A program made the translations under genes and the position numbers. A DNA stretch of 64,000 bases. Origin: Synoicihabitans lomoniglobus (lineage in GTDB: Bacteria; Verrucomicrobiota; Verrucomicrobiia; Opitutales; Opitutaceae). This document shows, one piece after another, positions 1 to 10,519 of this stretch. Location of the stretch: the NCBI RefSeq assembly GCF_029023725.1, contig NZ_CP119075.1, positions 2,537,501-2,601,500 of the forward strand, given 5' to 3'. Position 1 is the first letter of the stretch, and each line of letters opens with the position of its first letter. The notes beneath the pieces are model-generated. The model searched no databases, was not told the DNA's origin, and saw nothing but the letters and a program-made list of their open reading frames with translations.

Positions 1-1457
1 GTCGCGTCCCGCGCCCCGAGATGCGCGGTATGAGTCCCCGCGCGCAGCGACCGGAGTTGCACCACATCGCCGGCCCCCGTGACCAACGGGAACGCACCGA
101 AATGGGCCGCGACCAACGACTCCCATCGTGAGTCAATGGCGGCGGACGATGGCCGGGGATCAGTCTCATGATCGTCGTCGAAAAGTTGAATCCACGGCGC
201 CGCCGCCGCGTTGGGCACGCCAAACTGAGCCAACGTCGGCCCCACGCCGCGCACCAAATACGGTTGCAGCCCGTCACCCTGCGTGACCCACCCCACCACC
301 GCCGTGCGATCCCCGGTGCCGATCGCGGCCCGCGCTGACAGATTGGCCAGTCCGCCCGCCTCGTCTTCGGTCGGCGTCACGGCAAAGCGGCGTGACCGCG
401 CGATACCACGACCATCGACCCAGTCGGCCCGGTAGGTTTCCCCTGTCCCAGAGGTATGCAAGGGCACCGCCAGCGACCCGCTCTGCGCCACCATCGCTTG
501 ATCGCGCTCCCGCATCCACTGCACGCGGCGACGCAACTTGGACTCCGCCCCCGATTCCATGATCACGGTGCGATCCTGACGTCCGTCCAGGGACGCTGCG
601 TTCGTGAGATCGACCGCCTCCGCCCGCGACCGAAACATCGGATGATACGCCAACCCAGCCATATCATCCGCGACCAAACCATCAATGCCGTCGGCCGCCA
701 ACTGCGCGCAGCGGGTGGCATCATTCACCGTCCATGCCCAGACGATCATGCCGCTGCCATTGAGTCGCGCGATCACATCCGCGTTGAGGTCACTGTGTCG
801 CCAGGACAACAAGCTGATCCCGTCGCGTCGGGCCGCCGCGAGGTCCGCGTCGGATAAATACCCCGCCCCGAGCCACCCGACTTGCACGTCTGGGCGCGCT
901 TGTTTCAATTCCACCAACCAACGGTAATTGAAGTGCATGACGTAGCCGTCGGGCCGCCAGGGGACCGTATCCAACAGCGCCACCATTTGCGCCACGGTGC
1001 CGCTTTTGCACTCCATCATGGGCGCGGCATCGGTTTGGATCTCGCGCAACGTCTGCTCAGCGGTGGGCACACGTTGGGCACCGATACGCGGATGAAATCG
1101 GGCACCGGCATCAAGACGGGTGATGTCCGCCGCCATCATCGCGGCGACCGTGCCCGTGCCGTTGGTTGTGCGATCGACCGTCGGGTCATGCATGACGACA
1201 AACTGCCCGTCGACGGTGACCCGCACGTCAAATTCGACGTAGTCCGCGACCAGCTTGGCTGCGGCAAAAGCCGCGAGGGTATTCTCCGGATAATCCCAGG
1301 ATGACCCGCGGTGCGCCGCCAACAGCAATTTTGCTTCCACCACGTGAGGAACTAGCAGACCCGCGATCAAGCTGACCAACGCAGGAAGACGCGGGGGGGT
1401 GACGCGATAAGGAGAAACAGGAACGAAACCCGAAGACCGGGCGACGAAAAGATTCAC
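1..1457 (-). CDS. Secreted glycerophosphodiester phosphodiesterase with C-terminal shared module (partial, cut by left edge)
   Basis: Reading the reverse strand gives about 485 residues with no stop before the window edge. After a hydrophobic segment (LVSLIAGLLVP) comes the GDPD hallmark AAHRGSSWDYPENTLAAF, then EFDVRVTVDGQFVVMHDPTV. These supply the catalytic His pair and the Glu/Asp metal ligands of the UgpQ-type fold. The family hydrolyses glycerophosphodiesters to glycerol-3-phosphate and an alcohol; a signal-like N-terminus suggests export. The second part leaves the enzyme fold, and from about position 350 to 1 carries a module (LVRGVGPTLAQFGV) shared with five other secreted proteins in the window. 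The start is the GTG at 1457. It has no Shine-Dalgarno and a rather long leader before the hydrophobic segment, so a later start is possible. Confidence 0.85.
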   Translation of the reverse strand, partial: MNLFVARSSGFVPVSPYRVTPPRLPALVSLIAGLLVPHVVEAKLLLAAHRGSSWDYPENTLAAFAAAKLVADYVEFDVRVTVDGQFVVMHDPTVDRTTNGTGTVAAMMAADITRLDAGARFHPRIGAQRVPTAEQTLREIQTDAAPMMECKSGTVAQMVALLDTVPWRPDGYVMHFNYRWLVELKQARPDVQVGWLGAGYLSDADLAAARRDGISLLSWRHSDLNADVIARLNGSGMIVWAWTVNDATRCAQLAADGIDGLVADDMAGLAYHPMFRSRAEAVDLTNAASLDGRQDRTVIMESGAESKLRRRVQWMRERDQAMVAQSGSLAVPLHTSGTGETYRADWVDGRGIARSRRFAVTPTEDEAGGLANLSARAAIGTGDRTAVVGWVTQGDGLQPYLVRGVGPTLAQFGVPNAAAAPWIQLFDDDHETDPRPSSAAIDSRWESLVAAHFGAFPLVTGAGDVVQLRSLRAGTHTAHLGARDA

Positions 1458-1458
1458 G

Positions 1459-1486
1459 GCTGATGAGAGGTGCTTTCCTCATCAGC
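1459..1486. repeat. 9-bp perfect inverted repeat just upstream of the GDPD start
   Basis: GCTGATGAG (1459-1467) is repeated in reverse complement as CTCATCAGC (1478-1486) around a 10-nt loop. It lies directly before the proposed GTG start and about 70 nt after the glgB stop. No T-run follows on the reverse strand, so it is not a standard terminator. It could be a leader hairpin for the phosphodiesterase gene. Confidence 0.5.
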
Positions 1487-1558
1487 GGTCCGTTTGGGGG
1501 TCTCAACTCAAATCAATGGAGGTCTCCATCTTAGGAGACACGCTAATGAACGATGGGG

Positions 1559-3769
<2,211 letters not shown>

Positions 3770-3922
3770 AATAAAACGGGAGAGGCGAACAGGTTGGGTG
3801 CTGGCGGCGAGCGCGTCGAGTCACTAGCGCGGCATTCCCACGGTCCGGGCAAGTGGAACGGATCGCGAGCTTCAAGCGCGGCTTGCCTCCCTGCCTCGGC
3901 CGACATTTGCTCCGCCGTGCTC

Positions 3923-6031
3923 ATGCTCAGTCGCCTCGTAAGCAGTTGGTCGTTTATCCTCACCGCCGCCGTCGCCGGAACGGGAGGCGCGTTCGCGCAG
4001 ACGGCGGTCGCTCCGACCCCCAACATCACGGCCGAAGATTCCGTGCTGGATTTTGCGAACCGCACCGTCGTCTTCCGCGGCAATGCCCAGGTTTCGTTCG
4101 GAGACCTGAAACTGGCGGCCGATGAAATGGAGTGGCAGCGGGACTCGAACCTCGTGATCGCCCGCGGCCATGCCGTGGTGCAACGCGGCGATCTGCGGCT
4201 GCTCGCCGAGGAGTTGACCTACCACACCCTCGATCGGTCCTATACCGTGACCGACCTGCGTTTCGGCCGGGCTCCGCTGTATTTTTCCGGAGGCATGGTC
4301 GAAGGCACCGCCGAACAACTTATCTTCACCGATGCGGTGGTGAGTTTTGGCGAACCCCATCCGTGGTCGCCGACCTTGACGGCCAAAACGCTGACCTACT
4401 TCCCCGAACGCGAACGCATCGAGGCCTCCGGCGGGCGGTTGGGACTAGGGTTTTTCCAACCGATTCCCCTGCCCGCGACGCCGTTGCCCACTTCGATCCC
4501 GTTGGTCAACGACCTGACTTTTGATGGCGGCTACACCAGTCGATTGGGGGCCCATCTGCTGGTTGGAGCCCAGGTGCCGATCGCTGAAACGGTGCGCGTG
4601 GGTGCCGAGGCCGGGTTCTACACCAAACGCGGCGTGATGGTCGGTCCAACTCTCAGCTACGACTGGGGCACCGATGAAAACGCCCACGCGACGGGCCGGT
4701 TTTCCAGTGGCTACATCTACGACACCGGCCGTCGCCTCACCGATATTCGCGGGCAACCGATTTCGCCCAACCGGGGCATCGCCCAATGGGAGCATCGGCA
4801 ACACATCGGTGAGCAGCTCACCCTGAACGCCGATCTGCACTACTGGAGCGATTCCGAAGTGTTGCGAGATTTCAAGGCGAGGGACTTTTTCCCCGTCCAA
4901 GTTCCCGACACGTATGTCGACCTCAGCCATGTCACCGCCAACACGGTGAGCGGACTCTTCCTGCGGGCCCAGCCCAACCCCTACCACCAGGTCCGCCAAC
5001 GCCTGCCGGAACTCACCTTCGATCTGTTACCGACGCCATTCGGCGTTGCGGGTCTCGTGCACGAAGCCAGCGCCTCGGCCGCCGTATTGCGTGATGATCC
5101 CCCGGCCGGCGGCGGCGAATTGCGTTCCAATCGCGTCGATCTCTACTACGCGCTCACCCGCCCTTGGCAGCCCCAATCCTGGATGTCGGTCAACCCCGTC
5201 GCCGGCGTCCGCCTCACTCACTACGCCGACGCGGTCGGGGGACGCAGCGACTACACCCGCGCCCTCGGCGAACTTGGTGTCGATGCCGAGATGCGCGCCA
5301 GCGCGGTTTTTGACTACCAAAACGAGCGCTGGGGCATCGACGGACTGCGTCACCTCGTGACGCCGCGTCTTTCCTATCGCTACATTCCCGACGCCGACAA
5401 GGGCTCCGCTTACATCCCCGCCATCGATCGCCGCGTGTTCGCCACCTACCTCGAACCGCTCGCCCTCGGGGCGCGGCGCCAGATCGACGACCTCAGCCGC
5501 ACGCACACCCTGCGGTTGGCTGTCGACCAACGCCTGCAAACCCGTGATCCGATCTACGGATCGCGCGATCTTGTCCGACTGAATGTGGCCATCGATTCGC
5601 GGTTCGATCGTGCCCCGGGAGAACGAACATTGTCCGCCCTGCACACCGAGTTGCGGCTGTCACCGGCGCCGTTTGTGGACCTGGAACTTTATCACCGGGT
5701 GACTCCCGGCGACTGGACGTCGCGCGAGTTGAACACCGCCATCACCCTGCGCAGTGCCGACCGCTGGCGATTGCAGTTCGGCAACCACTATCTGGCCGGC
5801 GACATCCAGGAGTTCATCGCGGGCTTTTCCTACCGGGTGAACGAAGTTTGGGAAGGTTACACCCGCGTGCACCTCGACTCGCGTCGCGATCGCTTTGTGG
5901 AACAGACCTACGGCGTGCGCCAGACGATCGCCAATCGCTGGATCGTCGGCTACGAACTGTCGTTCTTCGAGGGTCCCCGCCGCGAGAGTGACTTCGGTTT
6001 CAATCTCGTGCTGGACGCGATTCGGTTCTGA
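3923..6031 (+). CDS. lptD: LPS-assembly outer-membrane protein LptD (OstA family)
   Basis: LptD inserts lipopolysaccharide into the outer leaflet of the outer membrane. The ATG at 3923 gives 702 residues starting with a signal peptide (MLSRLVSSWSFILTAAVAG, cleavage near AFA-QT). Earlier in-frame starts would only lengthen the leader. An LptA/OstA-like beta-jellyroll follows (about 35-170: repeated strand patterns such as VFRGNAQVSF and VIARGHAVVQRGD). A long beta-barrel then ends in a terminal Phe (DAIRF), as outer-membrane proteins usually do. It is somewhat shorter than E. coli LptD (about 780). It heads a forward run in which the methyltransferase gene starts 3 nt after its stop. No lptE is visible. 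Confidence 0.85.
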   Translation: MLSRLVSSWSFILTAAVAGTGGAFAQTAVAPTPNITAEDSVLDFANRTVVFRGNAQVSFGDLKLAADEMEWQRDSNLVIARGHAVVQRGDLRLLAEELTYHTLDRSYTVTDLRFGRAPLYFSGGMVEGTAEQLIFTDAVVSFGEPHPWSPTLTAKTLTYFPERERIEASGGRLGLGFFQPIPLPATPLPTSIPLVNDLTFDGGYTSRLGAHLLVGAQVPIAETVRVGAEAGFYTKRGVMVGPTLSYDWGTDENAHATGRFSSGYIYDTGRRLTDIRGQPISPNRGIAQWEHRQHIGEQLTLNADLHYWSDSEVLRDFKARDFFPVQVPDTYVDLSHVTANTVSGLFLRAQPNPYHQVRQRLPELTFDLLPTPFGVAGLVHEASASAAVLRDDPPAGGGELRSNRVDLYYALTRPWQPQSWMSVNPVAGVRLTHYADAVGGRSDYTRALGELGVDAEMRASAVFDYQNERWGIDGLRHLVTPRLSYRYIPDADKGSAYIPAIDRRVFATYLEPLALGARRQIDDLSRTHTLRLAVDQRLQTRDPIYGSRDLVRLNVAIDSRFDRAPGERTLSALHTELRLSPAPFVDLELYHRVTPGDWTSRELNTAITLRSADRWRLQFGNHYLAGDIQEFIAGFSYRVNEVWEGYTRVHLDSRRDRFVEQTYGVRQTIANRWIVGYELSFFEGPRRESDFGFNLVLDAIRF

Positions 6032-6034
6032 CCC

Positions 6035-7186
6035 GTGAGCCGCGTCGACAATCAACGTCGCCTGTTTCTCGAACTCATCGAAGAACTGCGACCCTGGTGG
6101 CGCCGCGATCCGGGACTGCCCCAACGTCTCGCCGCCTGGTTGGCCCGCCATCGCGCAGGCAGTCGTGACCGCCGCTTGTATCGGGAACTTGCCTACACCG
6201 CGTGGCGCATCCTGCCGTGGGTTGAAGACGCCGCACCTGATCGGCTGGTCGGCCTGGTCGCACAACACGCCGAGCCATCCCGCGCCACAACCGATTTCAT
6301 CGCGGCCTTTGGCCACCCGGAGTCCCCCGTCCCCGATACGTCCCTTTTCCCCGCCTGGCTGGACGAAGCCTGCCCGGGAATGCAGACGGCCGCGCAACGT
6401 CCGGCCATGCTGTCGCGGGCGCCGTTGTGGATTCGGTTGCAAACCTCAGACGCAACCGCGGTCGCCCAGGAATTTTCCTCGCGGGACATCACGTTCACTC
6501 CGTCCGACATCATCCCGGGAGCATGGCGCGTTGACGGTGAGGTGAACCTTGCGACCACCGCAGCCTACCGCGATGGTTTGATTGAAATTCAGGACATCGG
6601 CTCGCAAGCCCTGTTGCACAGCCTGCCGGCTCCGCTGGCCGGTCACTGGCTCGATGCCTGCGCCGGCGCAGGGGGCAAGACGCTCCAATTGGCGGGGATG
6701 CTCGGGACCGCGGGGAAAGTGACCGCCCACGACGTCCGGGGCGCCGCCTTGCAGGAACTCAGCCTGCGGGTCCGACGGGCCCGTCTTACCAACGTCTCCG
6801 TCGACGCGAACCCAACGGGGCGATTTGACGGCGTGCTCGTCGACGCCCCGTGCAGCGGCAGCGGCACGTGGCGTCGCTCCCCTCACCTCAAATGGACAAC
6901 CACCCCGGAATCGATCCGCCGCGCCGTCGAAAAACAACTGTTCGTGCTCGACCGTTTTGCGCCGCTCGTGGCCGATCGCGGACTGCTCGTCTATGCGACC
7001 TGCTCCCTGTGCCGGGCGGAAAATGAAGACGTGATCGCATCGTTCCAACTTTCGCATCCGCACTTTTCGCCCGTGCCGCTTCGTCATCCGGCCACGGGGG
7101 AAGTGGTTCGCGACGGCCACCTTGCGCTGTTGCCCGCCGATCTCGATTCCGACGCCTATTTTGTCGCGGCATTCCGGCGCAGCTGA
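6035..7186 (+). CDS. RsmB/NSUN-type RNA (cytosine-5) methyltransferase
   Basis: A 383-residue SAM-dependent methyltransferase of the RsmB/NOL1/NOP2 family, which makes m5C in rRNA or tRNA. The SAM-binding motif DACAGAGGKT is at about 207-216, with Gly in place of the common Pro of the PGGKT form. The two conserved cysteines are in DAPCSGSG (Cys273, product release) and YATCS (Cys323, catalytic nucleophile). The N-terminal 190 residues are compatible with the NusB-like and pre-PUA regions but are shorter than in E. coli RsmB (429 aa), so RsmB itself versus a paralogue is undecided. The start is a GTG 3 nt after lptD. Confidence 0.87.
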   Translation: MSRVDNQRRLFLELIEELRPWWRRDPGLPQRLAAWLARHRAGSRDRRLYRELAYTAWRILPWVEDAAPDRLVGLVAQHAEPSRATTDFIAAFGHPESPVPDTSLFPAWLDEACPGMQTAAQRPAMLSRAPLWIRLQTSDATAVAQEFSSRDITFTPSDIIPGAWRVDGEVNLATTAAYRDGLIEIQDIGSQALLHSLPAPLAGHWLDACAGAGGKTLQLAGMLGTAGKVTAHDVRGAALQELSLRVRRARLTNVSVDANPTGRFDGVLVDAPCSGSGTWRRSPHLKWTTTPESIRRAVEKQLFVLDRFAPLVADRGLLVYATCSLCRAENEDVIASFQLSHPHFSPVPLRHPATGEVVRDGHLALLPADLDSDAYFVAAFRRS

Positions 7187-7254
7187 GCGATCAGCGATCC
7201 CGCCGCTGGTTTTTTGTTGCGACCCATCACCTTCCGCCAAGCCTGCCGCCAGCC

Positions 7255-8040
7255 GTGGTTCCCGACTCCGATTTACGCATCAAACTGCCCGTCTTTGAAG
7301 GGCCATTGGATCTGCTTCTCTTTCTCATCCGCAAGAACGAGCTGGATATCTACGACATCCCCATCGTTTCGGTCACCAAACAATACATCGAGGTGCTGCA
7401 CTCGATGCGGGAACTCAACCTCGACGTGGCCGGGGATTTTTTCGTCATGGCCGCGACGTTGATGGAAATCAAAAGCCGGATGCTACTGCCCCGGGGAGAG
7501 GCCGCAATCGATACCGATGGCGACGACGACGGTGGCATCGACCCGCGCTGGGAACTGGTGCACCAGTTGCTGCAATACAAGAAATTCAAGGAAGCAGCGG
7601 TCGAACTCGATAAATTGGTCGAGTTTCAGCAGGGCCTGCTCGCCCGCCACGTATCCAAACTGGCCGTGCCGCAGCAGGAGCGCCCCCTGCAGCCCATCGA
7701 TCGGGTCGATCTCTGGAATGCCTTCAACATGGTGCTGCGTCGGTTGTCCGAGAAACTCGTCATCGGCGAGATCAAGGACGAGCAGGTCACCGTCTCCGAC
7801 CAGATGGAGTGGCTGCTCACCAAGATCCAGACCGAGAAATCGTTCGTGTTTTCCTCGCTGTTCACCGGACGGGTGACCGTGCGTCTGTTGGTGGCCACAT
7901 TTCTGGCCGTGTTGGAGCTCACCCGGATGAACAAGCTGCGGGTGCGCCAAAACGAAGCGTTCACCGACATTTTATGTGAAGCACGGGAAGCGGAAATCCC
8001 CCTTGAATCCCCTTCTGAACCCGACACGGTAACCGCGTGA
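7255..8040 (+). CDS. scpA: Segregation and condensation protein ScpA
   Basis: A 261-residue kleisin that closes the Smc ring in the bacterial condensin complex. The N-terminal signature FEGPLDLLLFLIRKNELDIY is at about 14-33, followed by the helical region (PIVSVTKQYIEVL, AATLMEIKSRMLLPR) and a C-terminal winged-helix part. Length is normal. ScpA usually sits next to scpB, but here it is followed by a small unknown gene whose GTG start overlaps its stop by 4 nt. The start is a GTG with no clear Shine-Dalgarno. The 68 nt between the methyltransferase gene and this one show no gene. Confidence 0.93.
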   Translation: MVPDSDLRIKLPVFEGPLDLLLFLIRKNELDIYDIPIVSVTKQYIEVLHSMRELNLDVAGDFFVMAATLMEIKSRMLLPRGEAAIDTDGDDDGGIDPRWELVHQLLQYKKFKEAAVELDKLVEFQQGLLARHVSKLAVPQQERPLQPIDRVDLWNAFNMVLRRLSEKLVIGEIKDEQVTVSDQMEWLLTKIQTEKSFVFSSLFTGRVTVRLLVATFLAVLELTRMNKLRVRQNEAFTDILCEAREAEIPLESPSEPDTVTA

Positions 8041-8303
8041 GTTCACCCTCCGATAACGCTCCCTCCTCCCGCAAACCCGGTCCCGCTGCCTTGATCGGAG
8101 TCGGCCTCGACAACGAGGACGGCCACAAACGTATCACCCGCGGAGAAAAATTCGCCCTGATCGGAGGTTCGCAGGAGACCCACGAGCGCATGACCGAAAC
8201 CACGCTCAAGACGTTCGAGGAGCTCAAACGTCGCGACAAACAGTTGGAAAACGTGGACCGCCGGGAACTCGCCGAAATCATCGATAAATCCACCCCGCGT
8301 TGA
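8037..8303 (+). CDS. Small unknown protein translationally coupled to scpA
   Basis: An 88-residue hydrophilic protein that I do not recognise. It starts at a GTG within GTGA, overlapping the scpA stop by 4 nt, which suggests translational coupling. The N-terminal 20 residues are rich in Ser and Pro. The centre (GVGLDNEDGHKRITRGEKFA) resembles conserved short motifs of lineage-specific proteins. The C-terminal half is charged and helical (KTFEELKRRDKQLENVDRREL). No signal peptide or membrane segment is seen. Its place, where scpB often lies, invites the guess that it works with Smc-ScpA, but there is no sequence evidence for that. Confidence 0.65.
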   Translation: MSSPSDNAPSSRKPGPAALIGVGLDNEDGHKRITRGEKFALIGGSQETHERMTETTLKTFEELKRRDKQLENVDRRELAEIIDKSTPR

Positions 8304-8329
8304 TCGATTCAGCCCGGATTCCTCGGCCC

Positions 8330-8503
8330 ATGCCTCCGCTTCATACCACTTCTGCCGCGTCCGGATCTCGCTTCCAATCCCCGATGCCGGACCAGGAGGA
8401 CCACTTCGGCCCCCGCTACGTGCCCGTCTGGCAACCCTGCCTCGCCACGCTCGCCGCAGTTGCGTCCGTGGGATTTGCGGTTCTCCTTTATTCGAAACTT
8501 TAA
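8330..8503 (+). CDS. Small single-pass membrane protein
   Basis: A 57-residue protein with one C-terminal membrane segment (LATLAAVASVGFAVLLY) preceded by a polar, proline-rich stretch. An in-frame TTG at 8300 overlapping the previous stop by 4 nt would add ten residues; the ATG is preferred. It lies between the small scpA-linked gene and trxA, 12 nt before trxA. I do not recognise a family. It could be a lineage-specific small membrane protein. Confidence 0.5.
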   Translation: MPPLHTTSAASGSRFQSPMPDQEDHFGPRYVPVWQPCLATLAAVASVGFAVLLYSKL

Positions 8504-8515
8504 TCCCTCGCCTTT

Positions 8516-8839
8516 ATGTCCGCCAATATCGCCAACCTCGATTCCACCTCCTTTAAAACCACCGTTGCGAGCGACGCTCCCGTGCTCGTCGATTTCTGGG
8601 CCCCCTGGTGTGGCCCGTGCAAAGCGATCGCGCCGGTCCTGGAAGAGCTCGCCACCGAAATGGAAGGCAAGGTCTCCATCGCCAAGGTCAACGTGGATGA
8701 CAATGATGCCATCTCCGCTGAGTTCAATGTGCGTGCCATCCCCACGCTCCTGCTCTTCAAGGGTGGTAAAGTCGTCGAGCAGATCGTCGGCATGACTTCC
8801 AAGGATGCCTTGATCGAAAAGATCAACGCCCACGTGTAA
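8516..8839 (+). CDS. trxA: Thioredoxin
   Basis: A 107-residue cytoplasmic thioredoxin that reduces protein disulfides. The active-site motif WCGPC is at residues 31-35, within the standard context VDFWAPWCGPCKAIAP. The conserved cis-proline loop AIPTLLLFKGG is present. Length and motifs are canonical. It is the last gene of the forward run and is followed after about 30 nt by a strong intrinsic terminator. The leader before the ATG is pyrimidine-rich (cctcgccttt) rather than Shine-Dalgarno-like. Confidence 0.97.
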   Translation: MSANIANLDSTSFKTTVASDAPVLVDFWAPWCGPCKAIAPVLEELATEMEGKVSIAKVNVDDNDAISAEFNVRAIPTLLLFKGGKVVEQIVGMTSKDALIEKINAHV

Positions 8840-8869
8840 GTCGTTTCATCACGACGACCGTTTTCCGGA

Positions 8870-8894
8870 GGCGCGACGCGAGTCGCGCCTTTTT
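8870..8894 (+). terminator. Rho-independent terminator after trxA
   Basis: GGCGCGAC (8870-8877) pairs with GTCGCGCC (8882-8889) over a 4-nt loop and is followed directly by TTTTT. The 8-bp GC-rich stem plus U-run is canonical. Confidence 0.9.
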
Positions 8895-8899
8895 CGCGT

Positions 8900-9799
8900 C
8901 TAGAAAAGCAGGCCGACACTCACCAGCAGAGCCGATAGCGCCACATGACGGCCTGTCGCGCCCAACAACTGAATGAGTTCCGGCGCCCCTCGGGCGGAGC
9001 TCAAGCGCCGGCTTTGAACGACGCCTTGTAGCCCCGCAAAAGCCATCAAGGCGCCCGCCACCGGTGCGAACAGCACGCCCCGCCCCGCCAACAGCCCGAT
9101 CGCTCCAATCATCACCAAGTGTCCGGCCATGAACTGGATTTGCGAAAAACCCTCCCCGAATCGAACCGCCAAGGTGCGCTTGCCCGCTTGGCGATCCGTG
9201 GCGATATCGCGGTAATTATTCACCACGAGAATGTTGGTCGCGAGCGCTCCGATCCCGGCTCCAAGAATCCAGGCTTCCGATGTGATGCGCTGCGCCTGCA
9301 CAAAGTAGGTCGCGACCACCGCCACCAAACCAAAAAAAACGAAGACGAACACGTCGCCCCAACCGTGATAAGCCAGCGGATACGGTCCCCCGGTGTAGGC
9401 AATCCCACACAAGATCGAAACCACGCCCACCACGAGCAATGGCCAGCCTCCAAACGGCAGCAGCCCCAGTCCCACCACGAACGCCGTGGCAAACACCGCC
9501 ATCATCGCGCGCTGCATCGTCGCCGGTGCGATCAGTCCGGCCGCCACTGCCCGGCGCGGCCCCACCCGTGCCGCCGTATCCGCTCCTTTGACGAAATCGT
9601 AGTAGTCGTTCGCGTAGTTGGTCCCGATTTGAATCAACAAGGCAAATGCGAGGCACAGCCCGGCCGCAGTCAGGTTCATCAGACCGTCATGACGGGCCAG
9701 CGCCGTCGCGAGCACTACGGGGGCGACCGCCGCCGGCAAGGTGCGGGGTCGGGCCGCCTCCCACCACAAGCTTATGCTCGCCCGCTCCCCCGTGCTCAT
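8900..9799 (-). CDS. menA: 1,4-dihydroxy-2-naphthoate prenyltransferase (MenA, UbiA family)
   Basis: A 299-residue integral membrane prenyltransferase that attaches the isoprenoid tail in menaquinone biosynthesis. It opens with WWEAARPRTLPAAVAPV, typical of MenA. The first Asp-rich motif is NYANDYYDFVKGAD (about 61-74), and the second is NNYRDIATDRQAGKRTLAVRFG. About eight to nine hydrophobic helices are visible. The ATG at 9799 overlaps the upstream membrane-protein stop by 4 nt; a longer reading into that gene is not needed. Its presence implies menaquinone-based respiration. Confidence 0.93.
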   Translation of the reverse strand: MSTGERASISLWWEAARPRTLPAAVAPVVLATALARHDGLMNLTAAGLCLAFALLIQIGTNYANDYYDFVKGADTAARVGPRRAVAAGLIAPATMQRAMMAVFATAFVVGLGLLPFGGWPLLVVGVVSILCGIAYTGGPYPLAYHGWGDVFVFVFFGLVAVVATYFVQAQRITSEAWILGAGIGALATNILVVNNYRDIATDRQAGKRTLAVRFGEGFSQIQFMAGHLVMIGAIGLLAGRGVLFAPVAGALMAFAGLQGVVQSRRLSSARGAPELIQLLGATGRHVALSALLVSVGLLF

Positions 9800-10458
9800 C
9801 GCACCACGATTTTGGTGCGTTTGCGATACTGCGCCAAACGCCGCCGAAACAACACCGACACCAAGGGGGGGAATGCCGCCAGCGCCGCCATCACGATCGC
9901 CGGTTGCGTGCCTCGGCCCACCATGATCGACAGAATCACCACCCCACCGGCATACGCCGTGAGAAAAACACCCGGATTGGGCAGGATGATGTTGATCGCC
10001 CAGATCGCGGCAAACGCGATCAAACCGGCTTTGATCCCGATGACCGGCAGCGCCAAACCACAAATATAGAATACAGGGGGAAACAAGGTCAGCCGTTCTT
10101 CGACTCGAATCATCTGAATCGCCACGCCGGCGAGCAGGATCACGGCCTGCGTCATCATGACCACCTGTTCGATGTGCACCCCCGGCACGTTGATCCACAT
10201 TTGAATCAACGTGGGCAGCGTGTAATACACCGCCGTGCCTCCCGAAAGCGCCCGGCCGAAATCAAGCCAGTTGCGCCGCCGGGAAAACTCTTCGCCGGCC
10301 CACAGGCTGTGGTCATCCGGCATGCGATCACGGTTGGGACCACCGGAGGCTTTTTTCTTTTTGGTCCGCGTCGCCTCCGGCTTACCGAGCCTCAGCCAAC
10401 TCCGTGGCGTCCACAATAATACCAGACCAAGGAAAAGAAATATAACGTCACGAATCAC
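9796..10458 (-). CDS. Unknown multi-pass membrane protein upstream of menA
   Basis: A 220-residue protein with an N-terminal hydrophobic segment (VIFLFLGLVLLW), a basic lysine-rich stretch near residue 35 (RTKKKKAS), and about five further membrane segments in the second half (for example VVMMTQAVILLAGVAI and LIAFAAIWAINIILP). I do not recognise the family. Its stop overlaps the menA start (ATGA). The two are probably co-translated. The start is a GTG. Confidence 0.7.
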   Translation of the reverse strand: MIRDVIFLFLGLVLLWTPRSWLRLGKPEATRTKKKKASGGPNRDRMPDDHSLWAGEEFSRRRNWLDFGRALSGGTAVYYTLPTLIQMWINVPGVHIEQVVMMTQAVILLAGVAIQMIRVEERLTLFPPVFYICGLALPVIGIKAGLIAFAAIWAINIILPNPGVFLTAYAGGVVILSIMVGRGTQPAIVMAALAAFPPLVSVLFRRRLAQYRKRTKIVVR

Positions 10459-10519
10459 AGGCGGAAAATGCTCATACGAAGTGGCTGAATCGATTGTGTC
10501 AAAGACTCATACCCATTCC

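Noticed and set aside
1522..1539. 6-bp inverted repeat GTCTCC/GGAGAC as a glgB terminator
   Set aside because: The stem is short and no U-run follows on the reverse strand.
9800..10198. N-terminal extension of menA
   Set aside because: It overlaps the upstream membrane protein in another frame and is Arg/Gly/Asp-rich; the MenA family start is at 9799.
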